From SCUN01 sp964343975 (GTDB lineage Bacteria; Acidobacteriota; Vicinamibacteria; Vicinamibacterales; SCN-69-37): 23,422 bases of DNA. How positions within the stretch are numbered: the stretch's first letter is position 1; each line of letters begins with the position of its first letter. A model generated the notes under the pieces. The model saw only the letters and a program-made list of their open reading frames with translations, was not told the origin of the DNA and ran no database searches. Below, one piece after another: positions 7,072-13,225 of the stretch. The position numbers and the translations under genes are program-made. Location: the NCBI GenBank assembly GCA_964343975.1, contig CAYFLU010000032.1:1-23422 (forward strand). Reading direction: 5' to 3'.

Positions 7072-8058
7072 CTATCGCAGGAACCGGTTGCCGGCCGGAT
7101 GATTGGACCCGTGGATCGCCGCGTGGCACTGCACGCAACCGCGGGCAAAGATACGGACGCTCGTCTGCACCTGGGTGGCGTCATACATCGTGCCCGGGTG
7201 ACCCGACGGCGCATGGCAGCGCTGACAGAGGAACGGCTGCTTGGCCACGAGCATGCGGTCGTTCGACGACCCATGCGCGTCGTGGCAGGTCACGCAGCCG
7301 TCACGCGACGGCGCATGCTCCCAGAGGAACGGCCCGCGCTTGTCCGCATGGCACGACGTGCAGAGCTCGGCCACCGAGTCGCCGACGCGCAGCATCTTCG
7401 TGTTCGTGCTGCCGTGCGTGTTGTGGCACGACGAGCACTGCATCTTGCCTTCACGCACCGGCATGTGACCGGACCGGTCGAGCTTCGACGCCTTGTCGCG
7501 ATGGCACACCGCGCACGTCTCGATCTGCGTCTTCTTCTTCAGCTGGCCCTTGTCCGACTCGGGCGCATGCACGCTGTGGCAGCTGACGCAGGAGACGCCG
7601 CGCGACTCATGCGTGCTGCCCTGCCACAACTGATGCTCGCCCTTGTTGTGGCACGTGACGCACACCTGATTCACGTCGTCGGCCGCCATCGTCGAGAACT
7701 TCTTGAGGTGCGACTTCTCGGGATCCGCCGCATGCGCCGACCCGGCGCCATGGCACGTCTCGCAGCCCTGCTTGCCGGCCGGCGTGCGCGGATCCGTCTT
7801 CATGTGGTGTGGCGTCTTCGCATAGCCCGTCGCCTGCTTGTCATGGCACGTCGAACACGTGTCGTCGCCCACGTACGTCGCGTTGCTCGCCTGCGGCGCT
7901 GCCGGTTTTGCGGCAGAAGTCGCCTGTTCAACCACCTTCACTGCGGATTTTTCCGCAGTCGGCTGGACCGCGGCTCGGACCACCACGGTGAGCCAAACCG
8001 CACAAATGCCTGCAACCAAAAGGGTTGGGGCTGGTCGAAGCTTTCTGAAATGTCCCAC
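7072..8058 (-). CDS. Decaheme c-type cytochrome, DmsE/MtrA-like
   Basis: The GTG at 8058 is taken as start because GAGGAG sits 7-9 bases upstream and a signal peptide follows directly; the longer open frame reads into a terminator. The 328-residue product has one hydrophobic segment (about residues 12-29), a linker rich in Ala, Lys and Gln, and ten CXXCH heme motifs at residues 68, 99, 133, 157, 182, 208, 233, 255, 278 and 308. The size and spacing fit the DmsE/MtrA decaheme family, which carries electrons from periplasmic or inner-membrane donors through an outer-membrane porin. The MtrB-like barrel immediately downstream is the expected partner. No extracellular terminal cytochrome or reductase is in the window, so the final acceptor is unknown. 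Confidence 0.93.
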   Translation of the reverse strand: MGHFRKLRPAPTLLVAGICAVWLTVVVRAAVQPTAEKSAVKVVEQATSAAKPAAPQASNATYVGDDTCSTCHDKQATGYAKTPHHMKTDPRTPAGKQGCETCHGAGSAHAADPEKSHLKKFSTMAADDVNQVCVTCHNKGEHQLWQGSTHESRGVSCVSCHSVHAPESDKGQLKKKTQIETCAVCHRDKASKLDRSGHMPVREGKMQCSSCHNTHGSTNTKMLRVGDSVAELCTSCHADKRGPFLWEHAPSRDGCVTCHDAHGSSNDRMLVAKQPFLCQRCHAPSGHPGTMYDATQVQTSVRIFARGCVQCHAAIHGSNHPAGNRFLR

Positions 8059-8080
8059 GTTCGCTCTCCTCGCTCCTTGA

Positions 8081-8096
8081 TATGGCAAGCGCCATA
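8081..8096. promoter_or_regulatory. Short dyad in the leader of the decaheme cytochrome gene
   Basis: TATGGC (8081-8086) and GCCATA (8091-8096) form a perfect 6-bp inverted repeat around AAGC, 22 bases before the GTG start and just upstream of the GAGGAG motif. It could be an operator or a small leader hairpin. No clear promoter hexamers were identified for this operon between 8059 and 8133. Confidence 0.35.
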
Positions 8097-8133
8097 CCAA
8101 CCGCGCCGTGACGACGCTCCAACGCCCCACGTC

Positions 8134-8172
8134 AAAAAAAAAGTGCCTCGGACGCTGGGCGCCGAGGCACTT
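8134..8172 (-). terminator. Intrinsic terminator after the monoheme cytochrome c gene
   Basis: On the minus strand an 11-bp perfect stem (AAGTGCCTCGG with CCGAGGCACTT) encloses a 10-base loop and runs into a T-tract of nine bases. It is a textbook rho-independent terminator, 35 bases past the stop of the cytochrome gene. It separates that transcript from the decaheme operon. Confidence 0.92.
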
Positions 8173-8206
8173 CAAATGTGATTCGTCTGCTGATTCTTGG
8201 AAAAAC

Positions 8207-8548
8207 CTACTTCGTCAGGGTCGCCAGGTAGGCGCTGAGGTCCTTGATGTGCTCCGGCGACAGACCGTTCTTCATCGACGCGGCCGCCGACATCAACATC
8301 TTCGGCTTCTTCTCGAGCTTGGCTTCCTGCGCCTTCGGATCCTTCAGCCACGCTTCGATCTCGGCCGGCTTGCGCTTCGTCGCGATGCCGTCGAGCGCCG
8401 ACGCCAGCTTGCCGCCCTTGCCCGCAACCGCATGGCAGGTGGTGCACTTGAGCTCCGTGAACGCCGCTTCACCCTTCTTTGCATCCTGCGCGAACATCGA
8501 GCCACCCGCGAGCACCACCATCACGAACACCGCAGAAACACGCTTCAT
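8207..8548 (-). CDS. Monoheme class I c-type cytochrome
   Basis: The 113-residue product has a cleavable signal peptide ending near FAQ (residue 21), one CTTCH heme site at residues 35-39 and candidate axial methionines in KPKMLMSA (Met84 or Met86). The rest, with LDGIATKRKPAEIEAWLKDP and HIKDLSAYLATL, is the normal class I fold seen in small soluble periplasmic electron carriers. GGAGG lies 7 bases before the ATG. It is encoded upstream of the decaheme/MtrB pair on the same strand but ends in its own terminator, so it is a separate unit. A role as periplasmic donor to the decaheme protein, or to an oxidase, is plausible but inferred only from position. Confidence 0.92.
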   Translation of the reverse strand: MKRVSAVFVMVVLAGGSMFAQDAKKGEAAFTELKCTTCHAVAGKGGKLASALDGIATKRKPAEIEAWLKDPKAQEAKLEKKPKMLMSAAASMKNGLSPEHIKDLSAYLATLTK

Positions 8549-8884
8549 GTGTCAAACCTCCAAGAAGAACCGAAAGATTTCCCCGTGAAATTAATATAAC
8601 GCTTGTTACTTTCCCGAACGAAAAAGAAGCCGACGATGCCGAGGGCGTTGCGGACGGCTTTGCCTGGGCGGTCGCTTGGGGAGATTCCCGCGCCACTGCG
8701 GTCATTTCCACAGACTAAAGCGGCATCGTCGGCTATCCAGAGATGGAGGGGAAAGGAAGCAAGGTGTTGAGAGTCAGTGAGTTAGCCCGTCATCTCGCAC
8801 GCTGCCGCGTCGCCCGTCAGGTCTCCTTCGATGGATGAAGAGAGCAAGCGGCGTACCAGCGGGAAGTTGGCTATCATCCCCGCC
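8549..8884. other. 336-base divergent intergenic region between cytochrome c and the DUF885 peptidase
   Basis: This is the only stretch over 300 bases without a convincing gene. Near the cytochrome side is an A/T-rich segment (8588-8600) with a possible minus-strand -10, TATATT (8598-8593), but no good -35. Further right is the inverted-repeat element listed separately. Between 8735 and 8884 I see no clear promoter, terminator or ribosome-binding site. Short open frames here are on overlapping strands, lack family resemblance and have no ribosome-binding sites. Confidence 0.5.
8628..8734. ncRNA. Candidate structured RNA or leader element bounded by a 14-bp inverted repeat
   Basis: AGCCGACGATGCCG (8628-8641) and CGGCATCGTCGGCT (8721-8734) are perfect reverse complements separated by 79 bases. 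The enclosed sequence can form at least one further stem: CGC-TT-GGG paired with CCC-GCG around 8692-8711. On the minus strand the closing stem is followed by TTCTTTTTCG, reminiscent of a terminator tail, so a minus-strand small RNA is possible. On the plus strand it would lie in the 5' leader of the peptidase gene. It does not match the consensus, as I remember it, of cobalamin, c-di-GMP, TPP, glycine or SAM riboswitches, or of 6S RNA. A small MITE-like element is the other option, although no target duplication is seen. Confidence 0.35.
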
Positions 8885-10708
8885 ATGACCCCACGTATTG
8901 CTCGCATCGCGGCCATTGCCCTCTTTTGTGTCGGCACGATTACATCGACCACGGCCCAACAGACCGCCAGCGCCCAGCTCGGCGCGTTGGTGAAGGCGTA
9001 CAGCACCGAGCGTGCGGCGCTGGCGAAATCGGCCGCGCCTGAACCGGCGGCAGGACAGCTGCGCATTGATCAAGGGCCGGCCGGTTCGCCGGAACTCGCA
9101 CGCGCACTCGCCGCGCACGCGGCGACGTTTCTCACCAGGCTGCACGCGATCGACACGAAGCAACTGACGCACGACGAGTGGATCGTGTACGGGATCGTCG
9201 AAGACCAGGCCCGCCTCGATGCCGAAAACACCGAAGACTTCTTCTGGCTCACGAGCACGATCACGCCCTATTCATCGGGCCTGCGCACGATCGCGGGGCC
9301 GCTTGCCGCCGCGCCGCTCGCGACGCCGGCACAGCGCGAGGCGTACCTGAACGCGCTCCAGGCGTTGCCCAAGACGATGAAGGCGTATGAGACGCGGTTG
9401 GCGGAAGCGGCCGCGCACGGCGTGGCGCTGCCGACGGAGGAACTGCGGTTGGTGCTGCCGTTCGTCCGCTCGCTGGCGAACCCGCCGGCCAAGAGCGGCT
9501 TCGCCGTCGCAGAGGCGCGCGTGTCCGCCATGGCCGCGGCGGATCGCACGGCGTTTCTGCAGAAGGTGAACGACACGATCACCGGCACGGTGAATCCCGC
9601 GATCGAGGCGCTCGCCGCCTACATCGACGGCCCGTACCGCAGCCGCACCATCGGCCCGGTCGGCATCTCGCATCAGCCGCACGGCGCGGAGTTCTACCGC
9701 TACCTGATCCACAAGCACACCGGCCTCGACCTCACGCCGCAGCAGATTCACGAACGCGGGCTGGCCGAAGTGGCGCGTATCAACGGCGAACTCGAGAAGC
9801 TGCGCGTGGAAGCCGGCTTCACGGGCTCGCTCGTGGAGTTCAAGAAGTACCTGCGCACCGACCGCCGGTTCTTCCCGACCACCTCGCAGGAGATCGGCGA
9901 CAAGATGATGGCGGCCATCCGGCTCATCGAGCCGAAGATGCCGCAGTACTTCTCGATGATGCCGAAGGCGCCGTACGGCGTGCGCCGGCTCGCGCCGGCG
10001 CTCGAGCCGTCGATGACGTACGGCATCTACACGATGCCCGACCGCGCCGACCCGATGGGCTACTACAACTACAACGGCCTCAATCCCGAAACGCGCTCGA
10101 TCACGATGGTCACCGCGATCGTGTTCCACGAACTGCTGCCGGGCCACCACTACCAGCTCAACCGTCTGAAGGAACAGTCCGCGACGTTCACGAGCGCGCG
10201 CAAGATGTTCACCGGCTCCGGGGCGATCTACTCGGAGCTCTGCGAGGGATGCGGCCCGATGTACACGGCCTACACCGAAGGCTGGGGCGAATACTCCTCG
10301 GATCTCGCGTGGGAGATGGGCGCCTACCCGGATGTGTGGACCAAGGCCGGGCGTCTCGGCATGGACCTGTTCACGTCGACGCGGCTCGTGGTCGACACCG
10401 GGATGAACGCGCTCGGCTGGTCGCGCGAACGCGCGATGCAGTTCATGAAGGACAACACGTTTGAAGCCGACGCGCAGATCGACACCGAGTCGCTGCGCTA
10501 CTCCGTCGACATGCCCGGCCAGGCGCTCGCCTACAAACTCGGCGCGCTCGCCATCAAGGACGCGCGCGAACGCGTGCGCGCCGCGCAAGGCGCGGCGTTC
10601 GACATCCGCAAGTTCCACGACTATTTCTTGAACGCGGGCGAGATGCCGGCGGGTATGTTCGCCGCGCACTTCGACTGCCTGCTCACCGGCGAAAAGCACA
10701 AGAAATGA
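8885..10708 (+). CDS. Exported DUF885-family zinc metallopeptidase
   Basis: The 607-residue product starts at the ATG at 8885, where a signal peptide begins (MTPRIARIAAIALF, cleavage near TAQQ); an upstream in-frame ATG at 8831 would place this signal internally. The family's metal-site motif appears as HELLPGHH (His415, Glu416, His421, His422), and the second conserved motif as YTEGWGEYSSDL with Glu465 as likely third ligand. These match the H-E-x-x-P-G-H-H and E-G-W-x-x-Y signatures of DUF885, a gluzincin-like group. It probably cleaves peptides in the periplasm or outside the cell; the substrate is unknown. Its TGA overlaps the ATG of the proline-racemase-like gene, suggesting that the products act on related material. 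Confidence 0.9.
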   Translation: MTPRIARIAAIALFCVGTITSTTAQQTASAQLGALVKAYSTERAALAKSAAPEPAAGQLRIDQGPAGSPELARALAAHAATFLTRLHAIDTKQLTHDEWIVYGIVEDQARLDAENTEDFFWLTSTITPYSSGLRTIAGPLAAAPLATPAQREAYLNALQALPKTMKAYETRLAEAAAHGVALPTEELRLVLPFVRSLANPPAKSGFAVAEARVSAMAAADRTAFLQKVNDTITGTVNPAIEALAAYIDGPYRSRTIGPVGISHQPHGAEFYRYLIHKHTGLDLTPQQIHERGLAEVARINGELEKLRVEAGFTGSLVEFKKYLRTDRRFFPTTSQEIGDKMMAAIRLIEPKMPQYFSMMPKAPYGVRRLAPALEPSMTYGIYTMPDRADPMGYYNYNGLNPETRSITMVTAIVFHELLPGHHYQLNRLKEQSATFTSARKMFTGSGAIYSELCEGCGPMYTAYTEGWGEYSSDLAWEMGAYPDVWTKAGRLGMDLFTSTRLVVDTGMNALGWSRERAMQFMKDNTFEADAQIDTESLRYSVDMPGQALAYKLGALAIKDARERVRAAQGAAFDIRKFHDYFLNAGEMPAGMFAAHFDCLLTGEKHKK

Positions 10709-11766
10709 AGCTCGCGCGCTCGATCCACGCCGTCGACCTGCACGCCTGCGGCGAACCCGGCCGCGTGATCACCGGCGGCGTGCTCGACGTCCCCGGCCGG
10801 ACGATGTACGAAAAGATGGTGCATCTGCGCACGCACGGCGACCGCCTGCGTCTGCTGATGCTCCGCGAGCCGCGCGGCTACCCCGCCGCCAACTGCAACG
10901 TGATCCTGCCCGCCACACATCCCGACGCGCAGGCCGGCTTCGTGATCATGGAGCAGGTCGAGTACCCCGCGATGTCGGGCACCAACACGATCTGCGTGGT
11001 CACGGCACTCCTCGAAACCGGCATGATCGAGGCACGCGAACCGGTGACCGAACTCACGCTCGAAGCACCGGCCGGCCTCATTCGCGTCCGCGCCGACGTG
11101 CACGACGGCAAGGTCACGGGCGTGACGTTCCTGAATGTGCCGGCGTTCGCCGTGCACCTCGATCGCGAGATCGACGTGCCGCATCTCGGACGCGTGACCG
11201 TCGACGTCGCCTGGGGCGGAATGTTCTACGTGATCGCCGACGCCGATGCGCTCGGCGTGTCCCTTGATCCGGGCAACGGCCGCAAGATCGCACGCATCGG
11301 CGAGATGGTGAAGAAGTCCGCGCAGGAACAACTCCTGGCCGAACACCCGCTGAATCCCGGGTTCAACGGCATCACAATCAGCCAGCTCTCCGCGAAGCCG
11401 CGCCGGGCCGGCGTCGATCGCCAGAACGCCGTGATCGTCTCAACGGGCGACCTCGACTGGAACGATCCCGATACGTGGACCGGCGCGCTCGACCGTTCAC
11501 CGTGCGGCACCGGCACATGCGCAAAGATGGCGATCCTCCACGCGAAGGGCCAGCTGCCGCTGAATCAGGATTTCCACCACGAAGGCATCCTCGGCACGGT
11601 GTTCACCGGACGACTCCTCGAGGAAACCACCGTGGGACCGCACCGCGCTGTCGTCCCGACGATCCGCGGCACGGCCTGGATCACCGGCATCGCGGACTAC
11701 GCAGTGGATCCGTCCGATCCCTTCCCGGACGGCTTCATCGTCGGGGATATCTGGGGCAAAGCGTAG
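10705..11766 (+). CDS. Proline racemase superfamily enzyme (4-hydroxyproline epimerase or 3-hydroxyproline dehydratase)
   Basis: The 353-residue cytosolic protein carries the superfamily landmarks: GEPGRVITGG near residue 17, MSGTNTI at 90-96 and DRSPCGTGTCA around Cys267. In proline racemase and most 4-hydroxyproline epimerases the first catalytic position is Cys (M-C-G-H); here it is Ser91, with the second Cys kept. Ser or Thr at this site is known in parts of the superfamily, notably among trans-3-hydroxy-L-proline dehydratases, so racemase activity should not be assumed. The ATG overlaps the stop of the peptidase gene (ATGA). Its 3' end is convergent with the NSS transporter, seven bases away. 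Substrates are probably proline or hydroxyproline derivatives; the choice between epimerase and dehydratase is open. Confidence 0.9.
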   Translation: MKLARSIHAVDLHACGEPGRVITGGVLDVPGRTMYEKMVHLRTHGDRLRLLMLREPRGYPAANCNVILPATHPDAQAGFVIMEQVEYPAMSGTNTICVVTALLETGMIEAREPVTELTLEAPAGLIRVRADVHDGKVTGVTFLNVPAFAVHLDREIDVPHLGRVTVDVAWGGMFYVIADADALGVSLDPGNGRKIARIGEMVKKSAQEQLLAEHPLNPGFNGITISQLSAKPRRAGVDRQNAVIVSTGDLDWNDPDTWTGALDRSPCGTGTCAKMAILHAKGQLPLNQDFHHEGILGTVFTGRLLEETTVGPHRAVVPTIRGTAWITGIADYAVDPSDPFPDGFIVGDIWGKA

Positions 11767-11776
11767 TCGGCGACTA
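11764..11776. other. 13-bp palindrome carrying both stop codons of convergent genes
   Basis: TAGTCGGCGACTA is symmetrical about base 11770. Its left TAG ends the proline-racemase-like gene and, read on the other strand, its right end is the TAG of the transporter gene. The stem is too short, and lacks a T-run, to be called a terminator. Confidence 0.4.
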
Positions 11777-13138
11777 ACGCAGCGCCGCAATCGCCACGAT
11801 CGCGATCGCGAGCGGGCACACGTAGCGCAGCAACCACACGCACACACGCGCCGCGAACGGCGACTCATCAGACAGCTCGCGCGTGACGAGCGTGCGATCG
11901 AGCAGCCATCCCACGAACACGCTCGTCGCCATGGCGCCGATCGGCAGCAGCAGGTTCGACGACACGAAGTCCGCCACGTCGAAGAACGTCTTTTCGCGAA
12001 AGAGGGGCAACGCGCCGAGCGGATGCCAGGTCGACCACAGATTGAACGACAACACGGACCCGAGGCCCGAGACCCAGGCCGTGGCGGCGGCCACCGTCAC
12101 CGCGCGGCCGCGCGTCAGTCCGCGCCGCTGCTCGAGCCACTCGATGAACGGCTCCAGCCCTGCCATCGAGGGCGTGAGCGCCGCCAGCACCAGCAGGAAG
12201 AAGAACACCGTGCCGAACACACGGCCGCCCGGCATCTGCGCGAACACCGTCGCCAGCACGTCGAACACAAGCTCGGTGCCGGCCGCGGGGTTCATGCCGT
12301 AGTGGAACACCAGCGGAAAGATCGTGAGCGTCGCCAGCATCGACACCAGCAAGATGGAGCCGACGATGATGAGCGAGGAGCGGACGAGCGAGGTGCCGCG
12401 CGTCACATACGAGCCCATCGCGATCATCATCGCCATGCCGACGCCCGTCGCGTAGAACGCCTGCCCCACCGCCGCCAACACCACCGCGGGCGTGATCGCC
12501 GCGAAGTTCGGCACGAACGCAAACCGCAGCCCCTGCGAGAGATCGCCGATCGACATGGCGTAACTCATGAGCGCGAGCAGCAGAACGAGCAGCACCGGCG
12601 CGCGCAGCTTGGTCGCCACTTCCACGCCGCGCCCGACGCCACGCGCCGAGATCACACCGACGAGCGCGACAAACGCCAGATGCCAGGCGCCGATCTCGAC
12701 GGGATTCCCGAGAAACCCCTTCCACAGGGCCGCCACGTCCGGACGCGACAACCCGACGAGCGCGCCGCTCGCGCACTTCCACGTGTAGGCGAGCACCCAC
12801 CCGGCAATGACCGTGTAGTACGAAATGATCGCGAACGCCGCGATCGTGCCGAGAATGCCGATGAGATTCCAGCGCGTGCTCAGCCCCGACGCCGCCGCGA
12901 CCACGCCCGCGGCCTCGGGCGGACTGCACTGCGCGCGGCGGCCGATCATGAACTCCGCCACGAGCAACGGCGTCGCGATCATGAGACACGCCAGCACGAA
13001 CACGAAGATAAAGGCGCTGCCGCCGTTCGATCCGGCCAGATACGGCATGCGCCAGATGCTGCCGAGCCCGACGGCGCCGCCGACCGTGGCGAGATAGAAC
13101 GCCAGCCGCGACGACCATTGCGGTGTGGATGCAGACAT
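11774..13138 (-). CDS. Na+-coupled amino acid transporter, NSS (SNF) family
   Basis: The 454-residue, 11-12-helix membrane protein opens with LAFYLATVGGAVGLGSIWRMPYLAGSNGGSAF compressed over TM1-TM2, the signature of LeuT-like transporters. TM6 shows GQAFYATGVGMAMM, close to the usual G-Q-A-F-F-S-L-S. Family members import amino acids or related amines using sodium. The Asn that helps bind Na1 in LeuT (Asn27, in G-L-G-N) is Ser here, which may change ion coupling. It is convergent with the proline-racemase-like gene and divergent from the sarcosine-oxidase-like operon, so the cargo may be an imino or N-methyl amino acid feeding those enzymes. That is inferred from context only. GGATAGG upstream is a possible ribosome-binding site. 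Confidence 0.93.
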   Translation of the reverse strand: MSASTPQWSSRLAFYLATVGGAVGLGSIWRMPYLAGSNGGSAFIFVFVLACLMIATPLLVAEFMIGRRAQCSPPEAAGVVAAASGLSTRWNLIGILGTIAAFAIISYYTVIAGWVLAYTWKCASGALVGLSRPDVAALWKGFLGNPVEIGAWHLAFVALVGVISARGVGRGVEVATKLRAPVLLVLLLALMSYAMSIGDLSQGLRFAFVPNFAAITPAVVLAAVGQAFYATGVGMAMMIAMGSYVTRGTSLVRSSLIIVGSILLVSMLATLTIFPLVFHYGMNPAAGTELVFDVLATVFAQMPGGRVFGTVFFFLLVLAALTPSMAGLEPFIEWLEQRRGLTRGRAVTVAAATAWVSGLGSVLSFNLWSTWHPLGALPLFREKTFFDVADFVSSNLLLPIGAMATSVFVGWLLDRTLVTRELSDESPFAARVCVWLLRYVCPLAIAIVAIAALR

Positions 13139-13169
13139 GGGAGTTGGCGCCTATCCTAGTGCAACGTCG

Positions 13170-13181
13170 CACCGCGCGGTG
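13170..13181. promoter_or_regulatory. Palindrome in the divergent transporter / oxidase promoter region
   Basis: CACCGCGCGGTG is a perfect 12-bp palindrome in the 87-base gap between the divergent transporter and oxidase-operon genes. Its place suits a shared operator, but in DNA this GC-rich such a palindrome can occur by chance. No clear promoter hexamers are visible in the gap. Confidence 0.25.
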
Positions 13182-13225
13182 ACCTTCATGCGCACGCGCA
13201 TCCACATCGACGCTGAGCGCGGGCA

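Noticed and set aside
4909..8181. A 1090-codon open frame on the plus strand opposite the MtrB-like and decaheme genes
   Set aside because: It is a shadow of GC-rich coding sequence on the other strand: it is extremely rich in Arg, Val, His and Leu, has no domain resemblance and runs through the intrinsic terminator. The minus-strand proteins have clear family motifs.
8479..8718. Small plus-strand open frame of 79 codons next to the cytochrome c gene
   Set aside because: It overlaps the cytochrome start and leader antisense, shows no family resemblance and has no ribosome-binding site; the region is better explained as a promoter area and an inverted-repeat element.
8628..8734. A c-di-GMP (GEMM) riboswitch upstream of the cytochrome gene, prompted by GCAAAGCC on the minus strand
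   Set aside because: Only that octamer resembles the consensus; the flanking GNRA loop, receptor and spacing expected for the class are not found.
10705..11766. Calling the gene proline racemase outright
   Set aside because: The first catalytic Cys is replaced by Ser, so a straightforward proline racemase is unlikely; only the superfamily is supported.
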